Shown: positions 45,430 through 55,079 of the stretch, one piece after another | Numbering within the stretch: position 1 is the first letter of the stretch | Layout: each line of letters opens with the position of its first letter | DNA from: JAFGAS01 sp963809875 | GTDB lineage: Bacteria; Desulfobacterota; Zymogenia; Zymogenales; Zymogenaceae | Direction: 5' to 3' | NCBI GenBank assembly: GCA_963809875.1 | Contig: CAWELC010000006.1 | Coordinates: 186,001-250,000 of the forward strand | DNA: 64,000 nucleotides | The notes under the pieces: model-generated | Databases searched by the model: none | What the model was told of the DNA's origin: nothing | What the model saw: the letters and a program-made list of their open reading frames with translations, nothing else | Made by a program: the position numbers and the translations under genes

Positions 45430-45981
45430 ATGGAAACGACCGATGATAAAAGGATGCTCCTCTCGCCTCAAGAGATCGACCGGATATTGAACCGGCTGGC
45501 GTCCGAGATACTCGAAAAAAACCCCGACCTTTCCAGCATGGTCCTCATCGGGATGCGGACCGGCGGGATATGCCTCGCCCGGATAATCCGGGACAAGATC
45601 AAGGCGAGCGAGGGAATCGAGCTCCCGATCGGGGTCCTGGACATCACGCTCTACCGCGACGACATTACCACCACAAACCAGCACCACTTCGTCAGGAAAA
45701 CCGAAATCCCCTTTACCCTGGCCGCCAAAGACGTCGTCCTCGTCGACGACGTCCTGTTCACGGGCAGGTCAACGCGGGCGGCGCTGGACGCGATGATGGA
45801 CCACGGCAGACCCAAGAGGGTCCGCCTGGCCGTCCTGATAGACCGCGGCCAGCGCGAGCTCCCCATCAGGCCCGATTTCGTGGGCAAAGACGTGACCGTG
45901 CAGCCCGATGAGTCCGTCGAGGTTCTCTTTGACGATAAGGGGAAAGTCCTGGGGGCGGTAGTCGAGAAACGTAAGATATAA
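45430..45981 (+). CDS. pyrR: Bifunctional pyr regulator / uracil phosphoribosyltransferase
   Basis: A 183-residue type I phosphoribosyltransferase-fold protein. It senses UMP and binds pyr mRNA, and it can make UMP from uracil and PRPP. The PRPP motif is VVLVDDVLFTGRSTRAALDA, and the family marks GMRTGGICLARII and GVLDITLYRDDIT are present. AGGAAGC precedes ATG 45430. It heads a pyrR-pyrB-pyrC operon and sits right behind a terminator hairpin, consistent with transcription attenuation of its own operon. Confidence 0.95.
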   Translation: METTDDKRMLLSPQEIDRILNRLASEILEKNPDLSSMVLIGMRTGGICLARIIRDKIKASEGIELPIGVLDITLYRDDITTTNQHHFVRKTEIPFTLAAKDVVLVDDVLFTGRSTRAALDAMMDHGRPKRVRLAVLIDRGQRELPIRPDFVGKDVTVQPDESVEVLFDDKGKVLGAVVEKRKI

Positions 45982-46000
45982 TTCCTCAGGGGTAACCACA

Positions 46001-46975
46001 ATGTCAGATACCCTCGCGCAGACGGCCAAGGAGGCCACCTGGGACCGGAAAGACCTCCTGGACATTAAGGGCCTATCCACGGACGAGATCACGCTGGTCC
46101 TGGATACCGCCGAATCGTTCAAGGAGATCTCCGAGCGGGATATCAAGAAGGTCCCGACGCTCCGCGGCAAGACCGTCATCACCCTCTTCTATGAGGCCAG
46201 TACGCGTACCAGGGTGTCCTTCGAGATAGCCGGGAAACGGCTGTCTGCCGACACCGTCAACATCTCGACCTCCACCTCGAGCGTCCAGAAAGGGGAGACC
46301 CTGATCGATATGGCCAGGAATCTCGAGGCGATGGCGCCCGACGCCATCGTGATGCGCCACAATGTGCCGGGCGCTCCGTATATCCTGGCTTCGCGCCTCG
46401 AATCCTCGATTATCAACGCCGGCGACGGCGCCCACGAGCATCCCACCCAGGCCCTCCTGGACGCCTTTACCATTCGCGAGAAGAAGGGGAGATTTGCCGG
46501 ACTCAAGGTCTCTCTGATCGGCGATATCGCGCACAGCCGTGTCGCCCGCTCCAATATCTATTGTCTTACCAAGCTCGGGGCCGACGTCACCGTCTCGGGA
46601 CCGGCCACGATGCTGCCGCGGGAGGTCGAGCGACTCGGTGTCAGGGTTGTGCCCACCATTCGCGAGGCGGTACGGGGAGCCGACGTGATCATGATGCTTC
46701 GCATCCAGAAGGAGCGGATGGGAAAGGTCCTGTTCCCCTCGGTCAGGGATTATTCCCGTTTCTTCGGTCTCACGACGGATGTCATGCGCGAGGCCTCCGC
46801 CGACGTCATCGTCATGCACCCCGGCCCGATGAATCGGGGTGTCGAGATCAGCTCCGAGGTTGCCGACGGGCCCTATTCGGTCATCCTCGATCAGGTGACC
46901 AACGGCGTTGCCGTGCGCATGGCGATATTGTACCTGCTGTTGGGCAGAGGAGGCAGCTATGAAGGTGCTCATTGA
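46001..46975 (+). CDS. pyrB: Aspartate carbamoyltransferase, catalytic subunit
   Basis: Makes carbamoyl-aspartate, the committed step of pyrimidine synthesis. The 324-residue protein has the carbamoyl-phosphate motif YEASTRTRVSFEIAGKRLSA, the HPTQALLDAFTI aspartate-site segment, IGDIAHSRVARSN and MHPGPMNRGVEI. No regulatory subunit (pyrI) is present, fitting the PyrR-controlled, unregulated class. The last 17 bases overlap the start of pyrC. Confidence 0.96.
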   Translation: MSDTLAQTAKEATWDRKDLLDIKGLSTDEITLVLDTAESFKEISERDIKKVPTLRGKTVITLFYEASTRTRVSFEIAGKRLSADTVNISTSTSSVQKGETLIDMARNLEAMAPDAIVMRHNVPGAPYILASRLESSIINAGDGAHEHPTQALLDAFTIREKKGRFAGLKVSLIGDIAHSRVARSNIYCLTKLGADVTVSGPATMLPREVERLGVRVVPTIREAVRGADVIMMLRIQKERMGKVLFPSVRDYSRFFGLTTDVMREASADVIVMHPGPMNRGVEISSEVADGPYSVILDQVTNGVAVRMAILYLLLGRGGSYEGAH

Positions 46976-48245
46976 GGGGGGGACGGTAATCGATCCCGCG
47001 GGGGGACTCGAGGGGCCGGCCGATATTGTCATCGAAAACGGTGTTATCGCCGAGATCGTCAAGCCGGGCGCGGGTCCCAAGAATGCCGAGGTCATCAAGG
47101 CAAAGGGGTGCGTCGTCTGCCCGGGGCTCGTGGATATCCACACCCACCTCAGGGAGCCCGGCTATGAATATAAAGAGACGATAGCCAGCGGAAGCCGCGC
47201 GGCGGCGGCTGGCGGCGTCACGTCGCTTGCCTGCATGGCCAATACGAACCCCGTCAATGATAACGGCTCGGTTACGGAGTTCATCCTCAAACAGGCCCGG
47301 GCGCACGCGGTTGCCAGGGTCTATCCCATCGGCGCCGTCACGAAAGGTCAAAAAGGGGAAAGCCTGGCCGAGATCGGTGATATGAAGGAGGCGGGCGCGG
47401 TGGCGCTGTCGGACGACGGTTCAGTCGTGGCCGACTCCGACCTGATGCGGCGGGGCCTCGAGTACGCCAAGACCTTCGGGCTGACCGTGATCACCCATTC
47501 GGAGGACATGAGCCTCGTGGGCGAGGGGGTGATGAACGAAGGGTTCGTCTCGACGGAGCTGGGACTGCCGGCCGCACCACCAGAGGCCGAAGAGATTATG
47601 ATCTTTCGGGATGTGACGCTGGCGGCGCTGACCGGGGCGCGCGTGCATATCGCCCACGTGACAACGGCCGGAGGCGTGGCGATCATCCGGGAGGCAAAAC
47701 GGCGGGGGGTCCCGGTGACGGCGGAGACCTGCCCCCACTACATTACGCTTACAGACGACGCGGTGAGGAGTTTTGACACCAACGTGAAGGTAAACCCGCC
47801 GCTCAGGACCGAGCGCGATAGAGACGCGGTCATCGAGGGGCTGGCCGACGGCACCATTGACGTTATTGCCTCGGACCATGCGCCCCACGTAGCCGACGAC
47901 AAAGAGGTTGAGTTCATCTACGCCAAGAGCGGGATGATCGGCCTGGAGACACTCCTGTCGCTGTCGCTTGCCCCGGTCCGGAACAAGAAGCTCTCGCTGA
48001 GCCAAATGGTCCGGGCCCTGACCGCGGCCCCCGCCGGCGTCATCGGGATAGACGCGGGCACTCTGAGGAAGGGCGGCGCGGCCGACGTGACACTGTTTGA
48101 CCCGGAAGAAGAGTGGGTCTATACCGTCTCGAATTCATTTTCAACAAGCAGAAACACTCCCTTTGCGGGGAAAACGATGAAGGGACGGGTACGCGTCACC
48201 GTCGTCGGGGGAAAGGTCGTGTATCGTGAGGGAACGATTGCCTAA
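46959..48245 (+). CDS. pyrC: Dihydroorotase
   Basis: Class I dihydroorotase of 428 residues that closes carbamoyl-aspartate to dihydroorotate. Metal ligands lie in VDIHTHLREPGYEYKETI, HSEDMSL, HIAHVTTAGG, and the Asp of VIASDHAPHVADDK. ATG 46959 (MKVLIEGGTVIDP) lies inside the end of pyrB; the frame is open further upstream but without family similarity. This overlapping pyrB-pyrC arrangement is common where the two enzymes form a complex. Confidence 0.95.
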   Translation: MKVLIEGGTVIDPAGGLEGPADIVIENGVIAEIVKPGAGPKNAEVIKAKGCVVCPGLVDIHTHLREPGYEYKETIASGSRAAAAGGVTSLACMANTNPVNDNGSVTEFILKQARAHAVARVYPIGAVTKGQKGESLAEIGDMKEAGAVALSDDGSVVADSDLMRRGLEYAKTFGLTVITHSEDMSLVGEGVMNEGFVSTELGLPAAPPEAEEIMIFRDVTLAALTGARVHIAHVTTAGGVAIIREAKRRGVPVTAETCPHYITLTDDAVRSFDTNVKVNPPLRTERDRDAVIEGLADGTIDVIASDHAPHVADDKEVEFIYAKSGMIGLETLLSLSLAPVRNKKLSLSQMVRALTAAPAGVIGIDAGTLRKGGAADVTLFDPEEEWVYTVSNSFSTSRNTPFAGKTMKGRVRVTVVGGKVVYREGTIA

Positions 48246-49731
48246 GATAGTGAGGATCGCGGCATCACTGCTTGGCGTGCTGGTGCTGCTGTCGTGCGCG
48301 AGCGCGGTCGACTACGAGAAGCGTTTCAAAGATTTCGAGCCCCGCGAGACGCTCATGGACGACTGGTACGGCGTCTACTTTGCCGACGTGAAGGTGGGGT
48401 GGGAGCATATCGAGATCACCAAGGGAGATCTCGGCGGCAATGAGGTCGTCCGGGTTCGGGACGTCGGCAACGTGCTCTTCATTATCGACGAAGAAAAAGC
48501 GCCGATGTCTTTCGAGACCATGGGCGAGGTGTTCCTCACCCCGGACGAGCATCTCCTCGGGTTCAGCTACTACCAGTCCCAGGTCTCGCATACGCTGTCG
48601 ATTGTCGGCGAGACGAAGGAGGGCGTCGTCTACGTTGACGTAACGTCCGGGGGCGGCACCCAGCGAATCAAGTTCAACGAATCGGCCCGAATCTACCCCG
48701 CGACCGCGCTGGCCTATTTCTCTCTCAAGGAGGAGATCGCTCCCGGCAAGACCTACACCTACCACGTCTTCCTCGAGGGGCTGAGGCTTACCCAGGATAT
48801 CACGATAAGGGTCCTGGACCAGGAAGAGGTGACTGTCAACGGGAAAAAGGAGACGGCCTACCGGGTGGAGGGCACCATCCGCGGCTATACGATTACCTCC
48901 TACGTCCGTGCCGACCGGAAGGTTATAAAGCAGGTCACGATGGATAACTTCGTGATGCTCCGGGAGACCAGGGATGAGGCGATGCGGATGGCCCCCGGCT
49001 CAGGTCTTTCGATGTATGCCGTCATCGACTACTCGCTCATCACCCCCGACCGTCCGATCGCCGACCCGCCGGGCCTTTCGAGCCTGACCGTCAGGATAAC
49101 CGGCATCCCCGCGGGGATAAAGCCCATGACGAGCGACGTGCAGACTATCGAGGGTCCGGACACAACGGGTGGATACACCTACACGCTGCGCAAACCCGAT
49201 CTTTCGCGGCTCACGGTCCCCGCCTATGGAAAGTTCCCCGAGTCGATGCGGGAGTATCTTGCCGCGACCCTGGACGTCGAAAGCAGTGACAAGGCGATGG
49301 AGGCCAGGGCGCGCGAAATCGTCGGCAGGCCCACCGATCCCCTCACGGATGCCGAGAAGATCACCACCTGGGTAAACAAGAATCTCAAGAAGAAGCTGGT
49401 GGACACTACCTCGGCCCTGGATACCCTTCGCTCCATGGAGGGAGAGTGCCAGGCCCACGCGGGTCTTGCGGCGGCGCTCTTTCGGGCCGCAGGGATACCC
49501 GCCAAGGTCGTATCCGGGATCGTCTACTCGACCGACATCGGCGGGTTTGCCTACCATTCATGGAACGAGGTCTACCTCGGTTCCTGGGTCCCGGTCGATG
49601 CGACGTTCGGGCAGTTTCCCGCGGACGTAACCCACATCAAATTCGCCGAGGGTGGACCCGAATCGATCATCGATACGGTGCCGCTTGTGGGCGCGATCGG
49701 GCTTGAGGTAATCGGTGAAAAGAAAAACTGA
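48226..49731 (+). CDS. Transglutaminase-like lipoprotein
   Basis: A 501-residue exported protein. The N-terminus has a lipoprotein signal (IVRIAASLLGVLVLLSCASA, lipidated Cys in LLSC). The C-terminal transglutaminase-fold domain has a Cys-His-Asp triad: MEGECQAHAGLAAALF, GFAYHSWNEVYLG and VPVDATFGQFP. The middle region is beta-rich. Such proteins act as peptidases or cross-linkers at the cell envelope. GTG 48226 overlaps the end of pyrC by 20 bases; TTG or GTG codons slightly downstream are alternatives. Its end overlaps the PilR-like gene, so it appears to be in the pyr transcription unit. Confidence 0.85.
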   Translation: MRERLPKIVRIAASLLGVLVLLSCASAVDYEKRFKDFEPRETLMDDWYGVYFADVKVGWEHIEITKGDLGGNEVVRVRDVGNVLFIIDEEKAPMSFETMGEVFLTPDEHLLGFSYYQSQVSHTLSIVGETKEGVVYVDVTSGGGTQRIKFNESARIYPATALAYFSLKEEIAPGKTYTYHVFLEGLRLTQDITIRVLDQEEVTVNGKKETAYRVEGTIRGYTITSYVRADRKVIKQVTMDNFVMLRETRDEAMRMAPGSGLSMYAVIDYSLITPDRPIADPPGLSSLTVRITGIPAGIKPMTSDVQTIEGPDTTGGYTYTLRKPDLSRLTVPAYGKFPESMREYLAATLDVESSDKAMEARAREIVGRPTDPLTDAEKITTWVNKNLKKKLVDTTSALDTLRSMEGECQAHAGLAAALFRAAGIPAKVVSGIVYSTDIGGFAYHSWNEVYLGSWVPVDATFGQFPADVTHIKFAEGGPESIIDTVPLVGAIGLEVIGEKKN

Positions 49732-51166
49732 CCTTCACGGAGTGGGCGGACGAAACGCCGTGGAAGAAGAGACGAAAAAGAAGAGCGCGAAAATACTCGT
49801 CGTCGATGACGAGACGAGTATGCGCAATCTCTTTTCCATCATGCTCACCAAAGAGGGGTACGAAGTCGATACCGCGGAGGACGGAGCCGCCGCGATGTCC
49901 CTGCTCGACTCGAAGATATATGACCTGGTCGTCACCGACATCATGATGCCGAAGATGAAGGGCACGGAGCTTCTCAAGAAGGTCAAGGAGGTTCATCCGG
50001 AGACAGTGGTGATTATGATCACCGCCTACGCCTCAACGGAGAGCGCTGTGGAGGCGATGAAAGAGGGGGCGTACGACTATATCACAAAGCCGTTTTCCGT
50101 CGAAGAAATCAAGGTGATCATCAGAAACGCCCTCGAGAAGGGGCGGCTGGAGAAGGAAAACCTCTTCCTCAAGCGCGAGCTGGACAAGGGATATGGCTTT
50201 GAAAACATCCTCGGGGTATCGTCGGCGATGCACAAGGTCTTCGACATGATAGAGCGCGTCTCGCAGACCAAGACCAATATTCTCATCTCGGGCGAGTCGG
50301 GGACGGGAAAGGAGCTGGTCGCGCGCGCCATTCACGATAAAAGCCAGCGTAAGAATAAACCCTTTGTCGTTATCAATTGCGGCGGTATCCCCGAAAACCT
50401 GCTGGAAAGCGACCTGTTCGGCCATGTGAAGGGGGCATTTACGGGGGCCGTCACCCACAAGGAGGGCCTTTTTGAGGTCGCCGATACGGGCACCATTTTT
50501 CTGGATGAAGTGGGCGAGCTGACGGCCCCGATACAGGTAAAACTCCTTCGGGCGCTGCAGGAACGGACGTTCAAACGGGTCGGGGGCACCGAGGATATCT
50601 CGGTGGACGTGAGGATCATCGCCGCCACCAATAAGGATCTCGAGCACGAGGTCATCGGCGGGAAGTTCCGGGAGGACCTCTACTGGCGGCTCAAGGTCAT
50701 TGAGATGAAGCTTCCTCCCCTGCGCGAGCGGAAGGAAGATATTCCCTTGTTGGCGGAGCATTTCCTGAAGAAGTTTTCGGCCGAACAGGCAAAGGAAATA
50801 AAGAAGATATCGACCTATGCGCTGGAGGTGCTGAAAGAATATTCTTTTCCGGGCAACGTCCGGGAACTGGAGAACATCATCGAGCGCTCCGTGGCGCTGG
50901 AGCATTCCAATATTGTCCTGCCGGAGAGCCTTGCGCTCTCGGTCTATAAGTGGAACGGGGAGCAGGACCGGACGAAGAAGACCGGCGATATCATTACCAA
51001 GGGCTTTTCCATGGAGCGGTATATCGAGGAGCTGGAAAAAGAGCTGATCGCCGAGGCGCTCATGCGAAGCGGCGGCAGGAAAAAAGACGCCGCGGTGATC
51101 CTGGGGATCAGCTACTGGGTGCTTTTGCGTAAAATAGAAAAATACGGATTGGGCGGGGCAAATTGA
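49715..51166 (+). CDS. pilR: Sigma-54-dependent response regulator, PilR-like
   Basis: A 483-residue NtrC-family activator. The receiver domain (KILVVDDETSMRNLFSIMLT, acceptor Asp in LVVTDIMMPKMKG, Lys in DYITKPFS) is followed by the AAA+ domain with ISGESGTGKELVARAIH, the sigma-54 contact loop HVKGAFTGAVTHKEG, IFLDEVGEL, REDLYWRLKVI and FPGNVRELENII. The C-terminal Fis-type helix-turn-helix is KDAAVILGISYWVLLRKIEK. GTG 49715 has GAGG seven bases upstream. No sensor kinase gene is adjacent. The next gene is a pilin with a sigma-54 promoter, which identifies a likely target. Confidence 0.9.
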   Translation: MKRKTDLHGVGGRNAVEEETKKKSAKILVVDDETSMRNLFSIMLTKEGYEVDTAEDGAAAMSLLDSKIYDLVVTDIMMPKMKGTELLKKVKEVHPETVVIMITAYASTESAVEAMKEGAYDYITKPFSVEEIKVIIRNALEKGRLEKENLFLKRELDKGYGFENILGVSSAMHKVFDMIERVSQTKTNILISGESGTGKELVARAIHDKSQRKNKPFVVINCGGIPENLLESDLFGHVKGAFTGAVTHKEGLFEVADTGTIFLDEVGELTAPIQVKLLRALQERTFKRVGGTEDISVDVRIIAATNKDLEHEVIGGKFREDLYWRLKVIEMKLPPLRERKEDIPLLAEHFLKKFSAEQAKEIKKISTYALEVLKEYSFPGNVRELENIIERSVALEHSNIVLPESLALSVYKWNGEQDRTKKTGDIITKGFSMERYIEELEKELIAEALMRSGGRKKDAAVILGISYWVLLRKIEKYGLGGAN

Positions 51167-51344
51167 GTGACGGGCGGTAACGTCCCGTAGAGGAGCTGAT
51201 TTGTCTTTTCGCAATAGAGTTTTGTAAATGCGCAAATAAGCCGTCCCCGCTCATCCTCCCGAGCGGAGCATGCCTTTTCTAAAATTTATTTATCAATAAA
51301 TTCAATAGGTTATCGAAAATAAAGAAAGTGGGAAAAGATCCTAT

Positions 51345-51360
51345 TGGCATCGATATTGCA
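51345..51360 (+). promoter_or_regulatory. Sigma-54 promoter of the pilin gene
   Basis: TGGCAT-CGATA-TTGCA matches the -24/-12 consensus TGGCACG-N4-TTGCW with correct GG-to-GC spacing. It is 43 bases before the pilin start codon, in the A+T-rich gap after the PilR-like gene. Confidence 0.88.
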
Positions 51361-51403
51361 CCCTATACATAGTACGTAATTTCAACAGAAAGGAGGTGTA
51401 TCC

Positions 51404-51886
51404 ATGTTAAACAAGATCCGTAACAGAAAGGGCTTCACCCTCATCGAGTTGATGATCGTTGTGGCTATCATCGCGATCTTGGCCGCTATCGCTATCCCTA
51501 ACTTCCTCAAATTCCAGGCCAAGTCCAAGCAGTCCGAGGCCCGGACCATGCTGACCGGCGTGTACGAGGCGGAGATGGGCTATTTTGCGACCGAGAACAA
51601 ATTCTATCCCAGCGCAGAGGTTATCGGTTTTGAGCCCGCGTCCGTTCCCAAGTACTACATAAACCCGGCTAACCCGGGCATGATCGTAGCCGAACGAATC
51701 ACTAACTTCACGGCGACGACCTCGGGCAACATCGACCGCGATAACTTCAGGGATGGCTGGATTGAGACCGACGACTCCCGCGAGCCGTTGAACCTCTTGC
51801 CTGACACCACTGCTGATCGTGACTACACAGCTCCTCCGGGTACCCAGGTTACCGGTACGATCGGTGACGACGTTTCTCAGGATTAG
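51404..51886 (+). CDS. pilA: Type IV pilin / prepilin-like protein
   Basis: A 160-residue prepilin. The leader KIRNRKG is followed by the cleavage site before FTLIELMIVVAIIAILAAIA (Glu at position 5) and the long hydrophobic helix. The C-terminal globular part is short, Thr/Asp-rich and lacks the paired Cys of many pilins. AAAGGAGGTG precedes ATG 51404. It is controlled by a sigma-54 promoter and ended by a terminator, hence monocistronic and probably highly expressed. It could be the major pilin or a secretion pseudopilin; the position next to the PilR-like gene favours the former. Confidence 0.92.
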   Translation: MLNKIRNRKGFTLIELMIVVAIIAILAAIAIPNFLKFQAKSKQSEARTMLTGVYEAEMGYFATENKFYPSAEVIGFEPASVPKYYINPANPGMIVAERITNFTATTSGNIDRDNFRDGWIETDDSREPLNLLPDTTADRDYTAPPGTQVTGTIGDDVSQD

Positions 51887-51928
51887 CTGTTCGCGAGTGA
51901 CGAGACTTTGATTCTCGTCAAAAGCCTA

Positions 51929-51959
51929 AGGCAGAGCCTAAAAACTCTGCCTTTTTTTT
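51929..51959 (+). terminator. Terminator of the pilin gene
   Basis: AGGCAGAG (51929-51936) and CTCTGCCT (51945-51952) form a perfect eight-base-pair stem with an eight-base loop, followed by eight T. Confidence 0.92.
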
Positions 51960-51981
51960 AATTTTATGGTATATATAGTCC

Positions 51982-54135
51982 ATGAAGATTCTCCCGCACC
52001 TGAAGCAACGCCTGCCGGGCTATCTGCCGTGGCTGATCTTTTTGGCCACCTTCTTCGTCTACCTCTTCACCCTATGCCCTACCTTCTACTGGCGTGATTC
52101 GGCCGAATTCGTCGATGCCGCCTTTGCCCTCGGTGTCGCACACCCCGCGGGGTTTCCGACCTATCTGCCGCCGGCCAACCTGATGACCTACCTCCCCTTT
52201 GGGTCGATCGCCTTTAAGATAAACCTGCTCTCGGCCCTCATGGGGTCCGGGGCGGCCGTGGCACTCTTTTTTTTAACGAAGCGGCTCATCCTCACCCTCG
52301 GAGGCGACCAAAAGGGTAGAGCCCTCTTTTTCTCCGCGGCGACTGCCCTCGCGTTTGCCTTTTCCTTTTCCCTGTGGGAAAGCTCCGTCTCGGCTGAGGT
52401 CTATGCGGGCATGGGTTTTTTTTCGGCCCTGCTGCTGTTATGGGCGCTCATCTGGGCCGAGACGGCCGACCTGAGGTTTCTGTTTGCGGGATCGTTTCTC
52501 CTGGGGCTGACGGCGGGGCTGCACGGAACCGCCGCTTTCTTTGTGCCGGCGCTCGTGCTCTTTGTTATCCTCAACTATAAGGGACGCCTCAAGCCCGCCG
52601 ACCTCTTGATGGTCCTCTTCTTCTTCATCGTGGGATTTTCCGTCTATATCTATCTCCCCCTCCGGTCGGCGGCCGGTCCGCGGATAGACTGGGGCAACCC
52701 CCACACTCTGGAGGGTTTTCTTGTCCAGATCCTCGACAAGAAGGACACCGCGTATCACTTTGCGATATCCCGGGGCGGCTTGCTCGAGAAGATCGGCCTC
52801 TTCTTTTACGTCCTCGTTCGGGAGCTGACTTTTCTCTGGCCCGTGACGGCACTCTGGGGTTTTTACCTCATCTTCAAGAAGAACTGGCGGCTCTTTACCC
52901 TGTTTATCCTCTTCGGAGCGGTGCATATAGCCTTTTTTATCTGGTACTGGAGTATCGGCACGATCTACATCCCCTTCTACGTGCCGGTCATGGCCGTGGG
53001 CGGAGCGGGGCTCTATTTCCTCTCGAGGCGGCTGTCGGCAATCCCCACCTTGAAGATAAATGCGGCCAGAATCCTGGCTATCCTCACCGGAGCCCTCGTC
53101 TGCTTTAACCTTCTTTTCAATTACAGTGAGCTGGATAAATCCGACTACTACGCCGCAGAGGATTTCACCTGCTCGGACTTTTACCGTTTCGACTACGGAG
53201 CGATGGTCGTCACAAATCTTCTCTGGCCTAATTTCTACTGCCTCCAGGACGTCCAGCGGCTCAGGGAGGACCTTACCATCATTGCCGTGGGAGACATCGT
53301 CCAGCCCGATTACTTCAACCGCTTCACCCGGGAGCGATACCCCGAGCTGGAGATTCCTGCCGGAGAGGTTTCCAGGGATACGGGCGTAGCCTTTCTCAAG
53401 AATCTGGTCTTTCTCAATGCCCACCATCGGGCGGTGTATATCGGGCCGGACGAAGATATCGTCAAGAAGGTTTCTTATCGGCTCCTGCCGGAGGTTTTGT
53501 TCTTCAGGCTGGTTACCGATAAAGAGGCCGCGGCCGCGACCAAGGAATACTACGACGCCTACGTCAAGCGGCTTGACGACTACACCCGTCTGGAGACGGA
53601 TCTCGAGGGGCCGAGCTTCTACACGGACGAAGTGTCCGTAGAGTATTATCGGATAGTCTTCAACACTCTGTCGGCCTACTTTATAGATCGCGGCCTATGG
53701 GACGTGGAGTTGAAGGCGCTCAAATATTCGGCGATTTTCGGCTCCCTGACCACCAAACAGATGATCGATACGGGCATAGCCCTCATGAATTCGGGTGAGC
53801 TGTCAGACGCGGAGATCGCCCTCAAAAGGGTGGTGGTCCTGGAGCCCAGGGAAAAAAGAGGTCATATCCAGCTCGGCCGGCTTTATATCCTCATGAACAG
53901 GTATAAAGAGGCCAACGAGCAATTTAATATCGTGCTCAGGCTGGGGGGTGAGGATTTCCAGGCATACTATGGTCTGGGTCTGCTTGCCCATGCCGAGAAG
54001 CGTTTGCCCGATTCCGAGAAGTTCCTGAGAAAGGCGATGGAGCACACCAACAGCAAGACAAGAGAAGAGGATAAGGAGAAGATACGGGAGCTGCTGAGGG
54101 AGATTCAGGGAAAGGACACCCCAAAACAGGGTTAA
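51982..54135 (+). CDS. DUF2723 membrane glycosyltransferase-like protein with C-terminal TPRs
   Basis: A 717-residue protein. The N-terminal half has about ten membrane helices and the DUF2723 signature LCPTFYWRDSAEFVDAAFAL, with HPAGFPTYL, like dolichyl-phosphate mannosyltransferase (PMT/ArnT)-type enzymes. The C-terminal ~200 residues hold at least two tetratricopeptide repeats (EIALKRVVVLEPREKRGHIQ, QAYYGLGLLAHAEKRLPDSE). It probably transfers a sugar from a lipid carrier to a protein or glycan at the outer face of the inner membrane. It begins 96 bases after the pilin stop codon; pilin glycosylation is possible but unproven. Confidence 0.83.
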   Translation: MKILPHLKQRLPGYLPWLIFLATFFVYLFTLCPTFYWRDSAEFVDAAFALGVAHPAGFPTYLPPANLMTYLPFGSIAFKINLLSALMGSGAAVALFFLTKRLILTLGGDQKGRALFFSAATALAFAFSFSLWESSVSAEVYAGMGFFSALLLLWALIWAETADLRFLFAGSFLLGLTAGLHGTAAFFVPALVLFVILNYKGRLKPADLLMVLFFFIVGFSVYIYLPLRSAAGPRIDWGNPHTLEGFLVQILDKKDTAYHFAISRGGLLEKIGLFFYVLVRELTFLWPVTALWGFYLIFKKNWRLFTLFILFGAVHIAFFIWYWSIGTIYIPFYVPVMAVGGAGLYFLSRRLSAIPTLKINAARILAILTGALVCFNLLFNYSELDKSDYYAAEDFTCSDFYRFDYGAMVVTNLLWPNFYCLQDVQRLREDLTIIAVGDIVQPDYFNRFTRERYPELEIPAGEVSRDTGVAFLKNLVFLNAHHRAVYIGPDEDIVKKVSYRLLPEVLFFRLVTDKEAAAATKEYYDAYVKRLDDYTRLETDLEGPSFYTDEVSVEYYRIVFNTLSAYFIDRGLWDVELKALKYSAIFGSLTTKQMIDTGIALMNSGELSDAEIALKRVVVLEPREKRGHIQLGRLYILMNRYKEANEQFNIVLRLGGEDFQAYYGLGLLAHAEKRLPDSEKFLRKAMEHTNSKTREEDKEKIRELLREIQGKDTPKQG

Positions 54136-54271
54136 ATGAAGTCCTATGAAACTGCACTGCCGGGACACCCGGGCCGGCAGATTCTTAATCTGTCGATTAT
54201 GAATAAGCCCGCGGTATTTAATAACCGGCTTCCCAGCGTTCGCCCGGATGCACGATGAAACAGGGGATTGG

Positions 54272-55036
54272 ATGAAGCAGCATTTAAATCGGATATTCGA
54301 GGACCTTCATCGCGATCTGGAGCTTGCCGATACGCCCTATCAGGCACGCCATCTCTGGTATTTGCGTTTTCACAAAGAGCGGTACAGCAGCGATATCGAG
54401 TTCATCGAAAGATATTACCGTTCGGGCCGGATCCTCGAAATAGGCTCACATCCATACCATCTTACCTATGCGTTGAAACGACTCGGTTATGACGTAGTGG
54501 GGCTGGATATTGACCCGTCCCGATACGGCCACTTTATAAAGAAACACGGCCTGGACATCGTCCCCTGTGATATCGAGACTAAACCTCTCCCCTTTAAGGA
54601 TGACACCTTTCAGCTCATCGTCTTCAATGAAGTATTCGAACATCTCCGGATCGATCCCATCAAGACCCTTCTCGAGATCAACCGGGTTCTCAGCCCCGGC
54701 GGGATTATGATCCTGTCGACACCCAACCTCTATGCCTTACATCGGATACTCCTTTTTCTCATCGGTAGAGGTATCAAGGACCCCTACGGGGCCTTTAAGC
54801 AGATGCATGACATCGGACACATGGGACATCTCCGGGAGTATTCGGTCAAGGAGGTCAGGAAGTTTCTCGTGAATACCGGCTTCGAGTTTGTGGACGTCCA
54901 GTATAAAACCTATAAATACTTTATTAAGGGCAACTGGGGAAAGCTTGCGAACATCGTGTATCTGGTAACTCCGCGGGTCTTTTCCTCAAGTTTCATAATG
55001 TTCGGTAGAAAACCGGACAATAAGGTCAATGCCTGA
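54272..55036 (+). CDS. SAM-dependent methyltransferase, class I
   Basis: A 254-residue methyltransferase. Motif I is ILEIGSHPYHLTYALKRLGY followed by VVGLDIDPSRYG, and later FQLIVFNEVFEHL and LSPGGIMILSTPNLYAL. ATG 54272 (MKQHLNRIFEDLHRDL) is preferred to ATG 54248. The context of glycosyltransferases suggests modification of a surface glycan or its carrier. The stop codon overlaps an ATG of the GT2 frame. Confidence 0.82.
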   Translation: MKQHLNRIFEDLHRDLELADTPYQARHLWYLRFHKERYSSDIEFIERYYRSGRILEIGSHPYHLTYALKRLGYDVVGLDIDPSRYGHFIKKHGLDIVPCDIETKPLPFKDDTFQLIVFNEVFEHLRIDPIKTLLEINRVLSPGGIMILSTPNLYALHRILLFLIGRGIKDPYGAFKQMHDIGHMGHLREYSVKEVRKFLVNTGFEFVDVQYKTYKYFIKGNWGKLANIVYLVTPRVFSSSFIMFGRKPDNKVNA

Positions 55037-55079
55037 GTATCCTGCCGATGGGGGCAGTGCTCGATCAACTGTAAAAACA

